A stretch of 64,000 nt of DNA from Membranipora membranacea (lineage: Eukaryota > Bryozoa > Gymnolaemata > Cheilostomatida > Membraniporidae), in the NCBI GenBank assembly GCA_914767715.1, contig OU612067.1:2604001-2668000 (forward strand), in the 5' to 3' direction. Shown one piece after another: positions 23,498 through 36,146 of the stretch; within the stretch, counting starts at the first letter, position 1, and each line of letters starts with the position of its first letter. A model generated the notes under the pieces. It was not told the origin of the DNA and ran no database searches. It worked only from the letters and a program-made list of their open reading frames with translations. The position numbers were made by a program, and so were the translations under genes.

Positions 23498-23932
23498 CTG
23501 GACACCATACATGACAAGTTGGTAGACCCAGAAATCAGGAGGCCTCCGCGGACGAACTCTTGACCCATAGTACCACTCTGCGCGTCCCGCAGTGAAGGTG
23601 TAATTTGGCCCTTGTTGTCATTTATTTTAAGCCAGAACTAGAGCGTTCATATTATGAAATGCGTAATTTTACCTGATTTTAAAAATAATACTGTTGCACT
23701 TTATCCGAACGAGGAGAGATAGTATGTTAATAGGCAATTATATATAGATATATGTGCTGTTTGGGTAGGAAAACATAGTTTTTCTTGCAACTAGAAGCTT
23801 AAAAAGTTTTCTGGGTTAAGAAAGCTGAAAAAAGGGAGGAAAAAGGGAGATAGGGAGGAGGTGGAAAATACCCCTAAAAACTGGGAGGCTCCCTACCAAA
23901 AAGGGAGACTTGTCAGGTATGCTGGACACTGA
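23498..23932. mobile_element. MITE with ~23-bp imperfect TIRs
   Basis: The left end actggacaccatacatgaca and the reverse complement of the right end agtgtccagcatacctgaca match over 23 bp with about five mismatches, ending in TGACAAGT. A short relative at 35826-35905 carries both ends almost abutting. No ORF. Confidence 0.55.
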
Positions 23933-24600
23933 CAGGTGCAGTCCAATGACTTTTGATGAGTAGTACACAACTCAGCAGTGACAGCAAGGAATTAGTCAAT
24001 TTCAGTCCTTGGGCTTGGTCACAGATATAGCAACCCTTGTTTAGACCAATGGAATGGTGTATCATTCATACCCTTTTTTCTGATCTGATGTCTGATGCCA
24101 TCATATCTCCCCTTTTTTTGGAAAATCCAATCCAAGTACAGTTCAACAAGAGTATATTCTTCTGCAATCTGTTACCAAACTGAATAGGGTGCTTGATTCG
24201 AATATAGCAGGACACTATTTACAATTTACAGGAATGGAGATCTCCAACTGCCAATGGAAGCAAAAACATGCACAGACAGAAACCTTTTGCGAAATATGAT
24301 ACATGTTACTCAGTCTTCAAAATAGCAAAAGCATGAGAGATCCAAAGCCAAAACAAGATTTTTCTTCAAGGCTCATAGTCATGCAACTATTAGCAGAGAC
24401 ACGGGATATACCGCTACATCACCATTTTAATCGAAAGAGATTAAGTTAAGTTAAAGCGCCATTTGTTACTTGGTAGTGCATCCAAGGAGTGAGAGGGACT
24501 CATTCACTATGGTCCCATGCTTCGATTTTGCGGTTCACTCCAATTTCAAATGATTAGAATCCAGTGGATTCTAACCATTCCCATGATGGGAAAAACATGA
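23933..24600. other. Non-coding, no gene seen
   Basis: No exon or element ends recognised between the MITE and the SINE head that follows. Confidence 0.4.
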
Positions 24601-24606
24601 AAAGAA

Positions 24607-24700
24607 TCTGCAGCGGCCGGGACTTGAACCCCGGCCTGCCGCGAGTAATCCCTTTAAAGACTTTGTGTGCAAGCGCGCTAACCTTTCAGCCACGACGCCA
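24607..24700 (-). repeat. tRNA-derived SINE head
   Basis: On the minus strand TGGCTGAAAGG (A box-like) is followed by a perfect T-arm (GGCCGGG, TTCAAGT, CCCGGCC) and a long variable region, as in tRNA-Leu or tRNA-Ser. No clear acceptor pairing, so a SINE or pseudo-tRNA rather than a working tRNA. Confidence 0.5.
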
Positions 24701-24705
24701 ATTAG

Positions 24706-27467
24706 ATATGGCATGGTACGGTACGGTATGGATATTCGCGTCCAAAAAGTCATTCGTCACAATCGGAATTTGAATTTAATGACGTTTCCATGGGGCGATT
24801 ACTCCCGAATTCCTTACAAAATCGAACCTTGGGAACATAGTGATTGTCATGTCTTCAGGTAGTAAAACTTAAGGTGGAACTTGAATGAGTAGTCAATGAT
24901 ATAACAATTCACATAAACAGGTACATAAGTTGTGAAAACCTGACAAAAACAATTGATCGATATACAATCATTGTATGCCTTATACTGAAAGCCTTGTATA
25001 ATTACTACCCACAAACTTTGCCATTAATAGTAGACAAGGAACCAATATTGATGAGCTTCTGTTTGTAAATTTTATTGCAGTACCATCTAATAATTGTTTT
25101 TTTTAAACTTATTTTATCCAAAACATACATTGGCTGAGTGTGACATACACTCAGAAAATAGATGCACCCTAAATGGACAAGGCCTGTTAGTGAAAATGCA
25201 AAGGTGCAGGTAACATTCTTTTAGGACCGCAATCACCAGCTATCACATTCCAATGTCTTTTTCTGTGCTGCCTGAAACAATAAATACATGCAATGTGATA
25301 CAACTCATGAAATCATGAATTTTCCTGGAGTATATGATGTTTCTTTTTGGGTATAAATCACACTTCACATAGTTAATTTTGGCTGAACAATGGCAAACTT
25401 CAGACACAGAAACTCCAAGCTTGACGGTGCTTTAGATAAGTACAGTACAGGATTGAGTTCTTGCTGTGTTTTCTAACTGTAACAAATTTAGGTTTCATAA
25501 ATCTGGTTGTTGATTTGTGAACTTTTTGAAATGGAGGCACATACAAACATTGTTACAGTACAGGAAAATACAAGTCTATTTACACGCTATTGATGAATTA
25601 CCCTCAGTTCACCATCACTGTTCAACATCAGGTTAACTTCCACACAGTGGTCATTTTTCAAAATGAAATGTGGAAAAATAATCCCAATACATTACTCTTC
25701 TCACAAAAAAAAAGCCAAGTCTGTCCCCATTTCATGGCACTCTCACAGAATGACAATCTTGGGAACATATGCAGGATTAGGGATAGCAATACAGGGTGCG
25801 AGGGCTGCCTTACGCAATGAACCTTATTCTCAGTCCTCTGGGGCCTGCACTCAGTGTTCAAGCACCCTGATTGAGTTTGCTAATATAATTAATTAATATC
25901 GCAAACAAACATAAGTATCTCTATGATTCGCTCTGTGTTTAGAGATTACCTGAAGGCCCCAGTCCCCAAGATTTTATCTGTAAATGATAAAGGGGTAGTA
26001 CTAGCACCAAAGACAAATTCCCAAGTTTTGAATTTTTGTCCTAATGAATTGACTGAATAGTGTAAGAATCGGAGTTGTATGTTTATAGCATGGTCAGAAT
26101 GTCAGGGCTAAGAGTTGTTTTTATTTTTAAAATATGCTTTAATAGCAATCATTGCACACCCATCATACTATTACTAAGTGCTTTGTCTTGCTCAAACCTT
26201 TTGATAAGCTTGTTCTTCACCTGTTTTTGTGGGCCTGTTTGCTCAAGGTTCAAAGAACAGCATAATATGCTTCAAATAAGTGTATATCCTACTTCTTGAA
26301 ACCTTGAATAAACACTGATGATCTATTTCACCACTACACACCACATTGTACCCTGATAATAAAACAATGCAAAGTAAGAATTATGATAAGGCTTCAGAGA
26401 GTATACAGTACACACTAGTTTGTGAGTGCTCAACGCATAGTTTGCTTTGGTTGCTGGAAATGTCATTCCATCATTGAAACCCTGACCTAACCCAACACTG
26501 GTTTGGTTAGGGTAATGAAAATGGAATTTCAATTCCAGTGACCCAAGCAAAGTTTGAGCCCACAAATTAGTCTCCCATATAATAATATCAGCTCAGTATC
26601 CTTAACCCTCTGCAAACATTAATTCCTGCTATGGAAATTTGTTAGGAGTTCTCTTTCTTCAGCTGATTAAGTCTCTGGTTGCTTTCTGTTCCTGTTTGGT
26701 GTTTCCTGGTGCTGCTGGACAAGAGGCAGCAGAGTAAGAGCTTGCATGGACGGAAGGGTTTCTCCTTGCTGTAGTTTGAGTTAATTTAGCAGGTTTCTGT
26801 TGAAAGAAAACTAATTTATATTAGATTATACACAGCTAAATGAGCGTAGGGAGGTAGTCAAGAAATACGATGATCAAAAAACACGGGAAAAGGGAATGTT
26901 GATTGATTAGACTGTTGACATATGCGGAAGGATTTTTCCAAAGAAAGATAATTGAGATAAGAACAAAGAACTAAACAATGAACTAAGTAGGGATATTCAG
27001 ACACCATGTGCCTCTTATTGGGGCCTTGACACTGTGTGTTGGACTGTACATAGTCTGATTCTGGTGGGTGAGATTTTCTTAAATGTCTCATACAGAGTAT
27101 AAACAGACTAAAGCTCTTATCGAGATTGCCATGTTGGGGGAGTGGGGTGTCGCTTTTCATGTAATAAATCCGCATCTTATTCAGCCTCTTCAACAGTTTT
27201 TAAGTTTTTACAATCATTTCCCTTGTTATAAATCAAATCTCATCTAGTCTTCAGCTGTGAGACACATGTGTGTAAAAATGAGACCTGTCAAATATATAAT
27301 ATTCACTTTATTTGCAATTCATTGCCACTTTGGGGGGGGGGGAATGAGAATATGCTTACATAAGATTAATGATACAACTCATTTAATCAGCGCACACTTG
27401 TTCAAAGTTAGGGTGGGCAAGCTAGGCTATTGTCCGGAGAGCTCACCTCCTTTATCAGCATGAGTAG
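24706..27467. other. 2.8 kb with no recognisable gene
   Basis: Scattered short ORFs in all frames without family motifs, splice context or codon signal. No long repeats noticed. Treated as intergenic or ancient repeat DNA between LINE and FReD B. The mirrored interval in the right arm is only about 1.4 kb. Confidence 0.4.
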
Positions 27468-27523
27468 TGACTGGGATTTGAACCTGCAACTCTCAAATTC
27501 TAACCACTACACCACCCTGTCGA
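27468..27523 (-). repeat. tRNA-derived SINE head
   Basis: On the minus strand GGTGGTGTAGTGGTTAG (A box) and GGTTCAAATCC (B box) lie about 30 nt apart. The A box matches that of the tRNA-like sequence at 862-942, so the two may be one family. Confidence 0.5.
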
Positions 27524-28630
27524 GAATATGGATTTAACAGCTATGCCTATATACAAATAATCAAGTTAACCAATGCGACAGCGAAGATGAGTGGGTGTGA
27601 GAGTTCGTACTGTAGCAGAGACAGGAAAAATGATTGACCAGCTAACAGGATAGATTTCACTTACTCCTTGTATTCACTCTGAGGTCACTTTACAGAGGTG
27701 TTATATAGTAAATGATCTGCAAGATGACAGCATGGATTTTCATATTAATCCAATCCATGATGACATCAAGCCTACACCTATACATGCTTTGCAAATTTGT
27801 ATCATAACAATCAATTTTTTTCTTGGGAAAAATAAAAATAATTGTTTGTCATTGCTCATCTTCCGTAGACTGCATTGCTAAATATAAATGCTATTAAACA
27901 TTCTACAAATGCTATTCCTTTACTCTCAGCAGATACAGCGATGCAGCCACATGCTTTGTATGGTTACTTCTCTGCAGACGAGGTATAGCGTCAAACTTGA
28001 CTTCAAAGTGCGGATATTTTGAAGAGAAGGTCAATATAGAAATCAAGGGTAACTGTCTTCAGCCTGAGAAGACTATAACATGTGCGTATCTCCATATCTA
28101 GGTTCTTCTGATCACAACAAGCTGGTTTGTACACAAGAAAGTGTGAGATCATGCATGCAATCTACAAAAAAAGTTTGTCAATTCGACCAAATTCTTTTAT
28201 GTTATTCTGACCATTTCTTGTTTAAATTTTTTCAGACGATGCCGATAAAAATCATAAACAATCGATGCTAGCGTAGTACCATGACTTTAATGACCCAAGT
28301 TTTTTGTCAGAGAAGGAAAGCTTGTAGAGAAAGTAAACTTAGGAAAGAAATCATCGCATGATTCCATTCAAGTGCTTTTCAGGCATTTTATCAGCAACAA
28401 AAAATAACTACTTTTAACCAAAAGTTTTGATTTTTACAATTAAAGTAATGAAGTAAACAATCTATACATCCTTGGTTACTGTCAGGCCCACAAATGTGAA
28501 TAGATCACCAAAAACACAATTTGAGAATGTTGTGTCATTTCAATGAATTGATTGCAAGGAGTGTCAAAAAATCTAATTTGGTTCAAAGGAATGCATTGCA
28601 TCGTCATATTTGGTTAAGGTTATAACATGA

Positions 28631-28694
28631 GCCTTATTAAATTATGTATGACTTATTAAATTATGTATGTGCATTATTAAATTATGTATGACTT
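28631..28694. repeat. Tandem repeat, three ~21-bp units
   Basis: Three copies of attaaattatgtatg with short spacers, in intron 1 of copy B. Copy C has a single related stretch near 55130. Confidence 0.7.
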
Positions 28695-29749
28695 AATATG
28701 GATTTATGAAGAAACACGAAACGTTTATCAATTGTTAGAAATAGGTAAAGGTACTTGAGAAAAGACTTTTGTTCAAATTTTATATCAAGGATCTATAGAA
28801 TGGCCAGGCCACACTTTATTGATAACAATTTTGCACACAGGGAAGACCCACAGAGCATTCAGAGCGTGAGTTTTTGTTGAGTCAAGAGATTTTCCTTTGG
28901 CCCAGAGAATTGTTGGATATACAAAGGCTTATATTGATTGTATTGTATTGTATTTCTAGCCGCAAAGTTCAGGATCTTTACATTGGTTGAAATTATTACA
29001 ACCCTGCTCAGACAGTTTAGTGTGACAGCAGAGTGTCTTGGTGCTGCTCTGTGTTCTGTTCATATTTGATCTTGTAAATCAAGGGTTCAAACCTTACATC
29101 AAAACTTTTGGTGAATCTTCTGCGAGGCCAATAATTGTAGGAAACCCAACTGGGCAACATATTTTTGTAACAACAATTGTGTTTGATTATGTTAACATCT
29201 GATGCACTCCTGCACTCCTGCATTGCTGTTTGATGTAGCTTGATTCATATACAGTTTTTAGACTGGAAGACTGTCGGATCGAGAAAGATCACGACAGTTC
29301 ACTGCTGGCAGAGTTCATATGAGATTACTTTATAATACTGAATGCAGTTTTTCGGCAGTTTGATGATTTTATTACTGCACTACACCCTGGGGCAACTGAT
29401 AAATTGCAACGCCAAGTTGTAACTGTCACACGTAACTCCCGATCGTAACTCGCAATTGTAACTCGCAATTGTAGCTGATTCTTCAGAGCAAAAACCACTG
29501 TTCTTTATACTGACCTGTATGAATAGGTCGTAAAAATAGAAACGGGTGGGATGATACGTCATTATTTTGATGGCCAACCTCCGTATCTGGATGGTAATTA
29601 AATGTGCAAAAAATGGAAGTAAATGCGGAAGAGTATAAAAATTAATCAGATTAGGACCATGGCAACCATGACAGTGCAATATACAACACCTAACTTCATG
29701 TAGAGTCATGCACCTAGGCGTGTCACATACAGTGTATGTGACAAGACTA

Positions 29750-30004
29750 CCCAAGACCAATACATGTTATAGCCAGGCAGTTACTTGTGACAAAGTTTTA
29801 TCAGATTTGCATGGTAAAAAATTCAATGCTCTACTTGGCGTGAATCGCTTATGGTGGAAAAGAAGTCTCCCATGTGGGAAAATAACTCTGCATGATGATG
29901 TCACAGTGCTTGTTTCTTTATCATAAGTAACTTTATAACTATAACATGCATTGGTCTTTTAGTAGTGTTTAAGATTACTACCAGAAATGTGTGCGGGTTT
30001 CTGC
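29750..30004. mobile_element. Foldback MITE in FReD B intron 1
   Basis: Inverted arms around agaccaatacatg / catgcattggtct and caggcagttacttgtgac / cataagtaact. The right end is gcgggtttctgc. The same element sits at the matching place in copy C (54166-54452), so it predates the B/C duplication. The left terminus is eroded here. Confidence 0.65.
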
Positions 30005-31319
30005 TCAAAGAAAATACAAATTGTGTTAGAATGTCAATGAACAAACTTCATGGCAACAATTTTTTCATGTTTAATTTTGGCTTGTTTTGATATCATATTC
30101 GATTCATTTATTTTCATTTATCTTCAAATATAACTTGGTAAATAACACTCAATGATGGAAAAGCAAACATGATGAAATAGCTACAGATGGCACGACACAG
30201 ACTTAAATTCATTGATTAACCAAAATTATTTTTTAGGTCGGAGTTTGATGAAAGCGACTTTGGCATGTAGGAATCTTGGTTGGCAGCGTTGTCGATCCAT
30301 GATCTATGATTCTGCCACTTCACTTTGCTCTGCATACAGTACAAATCACATTGGCTCCTTTGCAAAGACATCAAAGGTTAATACCAGCTTAGTGTATCTG
30401 GAGAGGTTGGATATGGTGAGTAAAAATGATTACGGTTAAAAACAATAAGCAAACCCTCGATTGAAGACATATTGAAGGGTTGAGGGACAGTTGAAAATAG
30501 TGACATTGTCTCGTATCTATACTGCAATATTGTTCTGGATTCTTTCTTGCCTTATATTTTATCTGGCCAAAAAGTAATATCTACTGCAATATGGTTCAGT
30601 TAAACCATTTGCTGCACTTGCGAAATTATTATCCTTCAGTATTATATAATATCAAATTTTACGCCATTCAAATTCTAAGCTTGATCACATCCACAAACCT
30701 GGTATTTATTAACTCCTAACTACATGATAAATGGAACAGAGAAAAGTCAAAACTCAAAGTGGTGAAGATGAGAGCTAAAACAGCAGAAGACAAGTGTGGT
30801 GAGTTCACATTTCAATTAATGTAGGTCCATATATCCCGTGAGAAAGGGATCTAGAAACTCTGGAGTTTTCAATACCCAGTCAGCCTCCTGGAAATTACAT
30901 ATTCCCTCTTTAATTCCAATTTGGTACTCTCAATTGGTACAATTAAAAACACTGAAACTAGGGATAGAATGGGTTCCAAAAAATCAGGGCTAGGTTTTGG
31001 CTATCTTTCAGAATCTAGTTGATATACATGAATCTAATTTTTGCTTAATTCTGGTAAAACCATTTTATACCCGACAAGGAATACAGAGAGTACTGCAGCT
31101 CAAGCAATGAGTCATATTCAGTTCCAGACATCCCTGCAAAATGAGGGCACCAAACTTCAGAAACCATTATAAAGATGAATCAACACTAAATCAAACAATT
31201 ATTTCAGACATGATAATAGCATGAAAATCCTGCTTCACATACATAGCAATACGCCTAAACAGGAGTCGTTTTACCCTTCTCTACAAGGAGATTTCAAGGC
31301 AACACATAATTATGCAAGC

Positions 31320-33250
31320 ATGTAAGCACTGTACACCTAGTTGGGAAGTTCAGGACTGCTGATCTGGGTTCAATCCTGGGTGGGGGAGATTTCTTGACAA
31401 ACTACCAATGACAATGTCAAAGTATTGGTGTTCTAGAGATGAAATTGAGCGGGTTGGCGAGGCTGAGTGGCTAGTGTGCTCGATCACAGTGCAAGAAGCC
31501 CAAGTTCGAATCCCGGGTGAGATCAAAAGAAGCAAGAAGGTGCATGGTTATAACCAATTATTTTTATATATAAATATACCACAATGGGGTTGTGTTTTTC
31601 GGAGTAATCTCCCTTGATTATTTACGGATGAGACCATACTTTCGCAAAGTTGTATATAAGCCATAAGGGAAGCAGATGAGACCTTTTGCTGTAAAAACTC
31701 CTCGGTTTCTGCTAACTACTATTGATATTTTTTTTCGGTAATCCAAAAATCTGACCTATATGCTGAAATAAAAAAGTATCGGAAAATCTTAATTTTTAAT
31801 ACAATTAAAATTAAATAATAATACATTAAATTATACAAACCTGATAAATCAAAATGAAATTTAGTGTCAGGAAGGAAGGTGTCATGAAATATACAGCTAA
31901 ATTTGTTTTGCAAAAAAATTCTATATATATATTAAGTTATTGTATTAAATATAGAATTGTTTTGTATTACAATTACATAAAACATGCATATGTTATTCTG
32001 AATTTTTTTTCTGCAATCAGTATTTTCAGGTTGGATTTATATATTATTCAAAATTCAAAGCCGGAATATTATTATTTCTCTTTATTTTAATGATATATTT
32101 ATTACATTATATAATATAATAAATATCAAATTATCAAAAGCATTTAATTTTTGTCTCATTAAGTGGGTCATCATACTCCGCCTATGAAATTACCCTCATT
32201 TTGTTTCTATCTTAATTTCCCTGGCTGCCAGACCAAAAAGTGTGATCTGCTCCAATGATAGCTTATATAAAAAAGTGCCAAAATATGGTCTCATCTGTTC
32301 AGCGCCCCCTATAATAAGGGACAACTCTTGACACAACCCCATTATAACATGCTTGATGCGCGAGAGTTCAAATCCCGGTGAAGACAGATTTTATTCACAT
32401 ATCATCTCTTTTACTACTTAGTGGCTTAACTTGTACCTATTTATTACTACTTACACCAACTACATCATTAACTCTAAACACCTGGATTATTTCGCACTGG
32501 GCTTTGCAAGCCTCCGCAGCCCAGCGTGGCTGAGCAGTTGGAGTGTTTGATCTCAACGCGAGAGACTGAAATTCAAGTTCCGGTGAGGCCAGATTTAAAA
32601 AAACCAGGGAGGAGGCAAGGAGCCTAATTTTTATATGATCCACAAAACTTTAGTTTGGAGTTTATGATAAATGCATGTGTATTTAAAATAAAAGAAACCC
32701 ATATCCAGTGCCTCATAACACTTTTTCGAAAGTGTTTTTGAGGAGAATAGAAGAAATGACTGAATCAAAGTCCTGTCTTCAACCTCATATAGGCTTCAGC
32801 GGGCCGGCGTAGCTGAGTGGTTAGTGTCCAACAGATCAAGAAGCCCGAGTTCAAATCCCGGTCTGCGCCCGAAAATAGCAAGGGAGTGCATGTGTACTAT
32901 TCCTTATTTTGAAAAATTATACCCCAATTATAACATGCTCGTTGCGCGAGAGGCCCGAGTTCAAATCCCAGTGAAGCCAGATTTCATTTACATATCATCT
33001 CTTTTACTACTTATTGGCTTTTTTAAGGCAAAGAGTTACGGCACCTATTTATTTCTACTTACACCCACTACACCTGGATTATTTCGCACTGAGCTTTGCA
33101 AGCTTCAGCCAGCCAGCGTGGCTGAGCGGTTAGAGTGTTTGATCTCAGCGCTAGAGCCCCGAGTTCAAATCCCAGTGAGGCCAGATTAAAAAAGCAAGGA
33201 TGAATATGGGGAGGACCCCTTATTTTTATATTATATATATAAATATACCG
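31320..33250. repeat. SINE-rich block replacing FReD B middle exons
   Basis: At least four tRNA-like heads in plus orientation: 31450-31520, 32521-32590, 32801-32870 and 33112-33182. Each has a TGGCTGAGTGG- or AGCTGAGTGGTTAG-type A box and a GTTCRAATCCC-type B box. Two ~295-bp units (about 32342-32640 and 32938-33235) are tandem copies sharing tttcatttacatatcatctc-like and cctggattatttcgcact blocks. An inverted pair (31583-31700 and 32215-32340) shares gatgagaccata and tatataagc. No coding sequence. Confidence 0.7.
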
Positions 33251-33925
33251 CATTCATAACATGTTTGTTGCGCTATACTCTATGGCTGTATTCACTGAGA
33301 ATAATTGTGGGGGGAGTTCTGCCACATAATAGGACAATGATACTCAGGCTGTCTACCTCATAGTATGGAAAGGACAACCATCTTAATTTGCACTTATAAT
33401 GGCATTGCCAATTGGCCATTAATCATAAAGTCAATCGACAACCTGAGTGCATGTCATCCACACCCCTGAAGCTTTGTGGCTTTTATGATTGCGGCATTTC
33501 TGGTCTATATAATAGGACTCTCACAAGGTTTAACACAGGAAGCAACCCCTTTTTTTGCTATGCACCCTATACCTACAATGATCTGAAAATGCAAAGGGAT
33601 CTAAGTTTTTTACTTAAGTTATTACAGTCACATTTTAATTCGACCCACACCAGTGTTTACCCTTCAAACATACAATGATTGATGGTGTCTCACAGAGGTG
33701 TCCAAATGTCCATGTTTTAAGCACAAATTGGACAGATGGTCTGTACTGAATGGCCGCAAAGGCAGACGGCTTTTTTATGGATTCTCAGAAGAGTTATTGG
33801 GAGACGATCTTTGGGGGCCAGCATAGATAGACACAGTCCCAGTATTTTTGAGCAATGAGTTCCTTGGCCTGAGGCAGGAATAAGCTATGTACGTTCAAAT
33901 ATCATTGTCTTAAATTCTTTTGCAG
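33251..33925. other. Intron-like remnant before FReD-3 of copy B
   Basis: No exon recognised. The last 60 bp before the exon (aggaataagctatgtacgtt) resemble the same position in copy F more than copy C. Confidence 0.4.
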
Positions 33926-34745
33926 GGTGCTTTTGATGGATCTTACGGTGGTGACTCGATGACTCCTTTCACTAATTTTCCATTTACAACACAGGATGTG
34001 GATAATGATGTTCAGCCGGATATCAATTGCGCTGGAGAGTATAGAGGTGATTACTTGGCATCAGTGTACGATAACCAGGGGTCTCATCAACTCAAGGAGG
34101 CAACATAGCATTTTAATGGTTTTTTATATATGTAACTCTGCTAAAGTTCTAATGGTTTCTGATTTAATCAGAGGCATAAATGAGAGAGAAAGAATCAGGG
34201 AAGAGGTTCTAAAATAACAATAAGAGCCATCAATGAACGGATGATGCCATGCAACAATAGCATTATTTTTATATAAATATATTTTTTATAACATATGCTA
34301 ATAATTGACAAGTTTCTCATCCCACTGATCTGTGTGATAAGAAAAGGCAAGTTTTAGTTTGAATAACTCGTTTTCTGCTGGACCACAAGGGCGGTGCATG
34401 TTATACTCAATTTTTAATCATAATTATTATTATCAACTTGTGAAGCTATGACACTACTCACTCTCATTTTCAATGATCTGTGAAAGCATTTACGTTTGTA
34501 TCTGTCTTAAAATGTGAAATGCAAAAGCGAGTTATTCATCAATGACCTGCACAAGTGATCATCCTTGTCATTTACTGCTTGCAGGTGCGTGGTGGTTTGG
34601 AGCTTGTCATTATCCACATCTCAACGGGGAGTATTATGCAGACATAGTGTCACCTGGAGCACATGGAATCCAATGGTACCACAGGAACAACGGTTACTCA
34701 CCATCTTACATAGAGAGTGCCATGAAGATAACAAGAGGTTACTGA

Positions 34746-35825
34746 CAATCTAACATCGGCTCCCCTGTTAGCCTGTCTCGACAAGCTTTGACAAGCTTTG
34801 ACAAGACAGGCTTGTATACATTCAGGAATACATTTAATAGAGGTCGTTTTGGAGTTATCTTTCACTGATCCAAGATAACACAGAACATTTAATTTTATTA
34901 TTACTTTTTTACCTTATTGTGTAACTTGTTTCTGTGTTGTTTTTGTATGTTGATGAACCGGATAGATTAGGCTCTGTCTCTTTTTCCGATCTGCGACATC
35001 CAAGTTTCAAGGTATGATGTTTGACTGTTGTAAATCCCTCATAACTCACAGATTTCAAGAACTTGTTTCCGAATATTTTATTCTCAGTATAAGTTAGAAC
35101 CAACAATTCCTGGTGAAAGCTAGGAATGAAAAAAATATATATGCGTATTTGTCACATATTAGTTTGATGGAATGATTCTGACTAACACATAGGTATATCA
35201 ATGTAATCTGCCGTTATCTAAATTGCACTATTGCGATGTGTAATTTTCATATTTATTAAACAATCTAAATTTTTAACATCATGGAGTGAGACCGATCATC
35301 TAATGAGGAATTCACATAATCTCATTTCTCACCTTTCACCGCCTTTGTCCTGTACATAATCTCATTACTATGTATAAACTCAAACCTTAGCTAGAGACAA
35401 TTTGATCTCATCCAATTTATCATCCAAAACTATTCTCTAGCTAGATAATAATGCAGGCTCTCAAAGTAGAGTTTTGAACAAAAATCTGCTTATTGTTGAC
35501 CCGGCAATTGCCAACTACCGATTGCTACCATTTCTCTTCTGAACATAATAAAATCAAGGGTGTGATATAGACAAAAAATAAACTTGTTTAGTCGCACATG
35601 CCTTATAAAAGAGTTTCTCATAGATATATCCACAGCTTCTATGGTTTGTTGTTTTTTTTGGTTGCGTGTAGAGGTGTCATGTGTTTAAATGGGCAGGCTG
35701 TCTGCTTGATAATATACTATATTGGGGCACTGAAAATTATGTGTGTAATCATCAATTATTCGGACTATGGTTTTTGATGAAAGAATACAGAGTACTATTT
35801 ATAATATGGTGAGGTTTAAACAATA
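34746..35825. other. 3' flank of FReD B, no gene seen
   Basis: Begins with a short imperfect repeat/hairpin of gacaagctttgacaagacagg (about 34768-34815), then AT-rich DNA without exon signals. Confidence 0.4.
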
Positions 35826-35905
35826 CCTGACGAGTCTCTCTATTTGGTAGGGAGGCTCCTAGTTTTTAGGATCTTTTTTCCTGATTTCTGAGTCTATCAA
35901 CTGAT
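35826..35905. repeat. Short MITE remnant, same family as 23498-23932
   Basis: Contains both family ends close together: tacctgacgagtctctc at the left and ctgatttctgagtctatcaa at the right, with the interior deleted. Confidence 0.5.
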
Positions 35906-36146
35906 GTTTTTTAATTAAAAACCAATAAAGTTAAGCATAATTTTGACAACAAATTTATTGATTTACTGGATCAACTGTTTCGGAGAGAAGGAACAGAAGA
36001 CTCCCAATCTCAAATGGCATTGCCTGAGTGAATATATTGATGGGAGCATGTTCCAGACCCCACATCAGAGAGCTATTTTATATGAAGCTTGATAGTAACT
36101 ATTTTAACTTACAACTTAGAGTGTTGGTTTTCTTTTATGCACACAG

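Larger units (their letters stand above)
27941..34745 (+). pseudogene. FReD copy B: start lost, three middle exons missing
   Basis: Recognisable exons: signal/PAN start 27941-28081, PAN 30237-30415, FReD-3 33926-34046, FReD-4 34585-34745 (ends MKITRGY then TGA). The ATG at 27941 matches the start codon of copy C, but a net 7-bp deletion in the signal-peptide codons shifts it to TAG at 27986-27988. The frame that gives LLLCRRGIASNLTSKCGYF has no upstream ATG nearby. Homology to copy C's intron runs to about 30722, roughly 75 bp short of the linker exon, and then stops. Linker, FReD-1 and FReD-2 are absent, replaced by a SINE-rich block. The remaining exons are still open: GGDSMTP, DVDNDVQ, AWWFGACHYPHLNGEYY. 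So this is a recent pseudogene or a strongly reduced variant. Confidence 0.75.

Noticed and set aside
24607-24700. Functional tRNA gene
   Set aside because: The T-arm is perfect, but acceptor-stem pairing is not seen and similar heads recur in SINE-like contexts.
25590-25896. Overlapping small ORFs between LINE and FReD B
   Set aside because: Open in several frames at once, with no motif or coding bias that could be seen.
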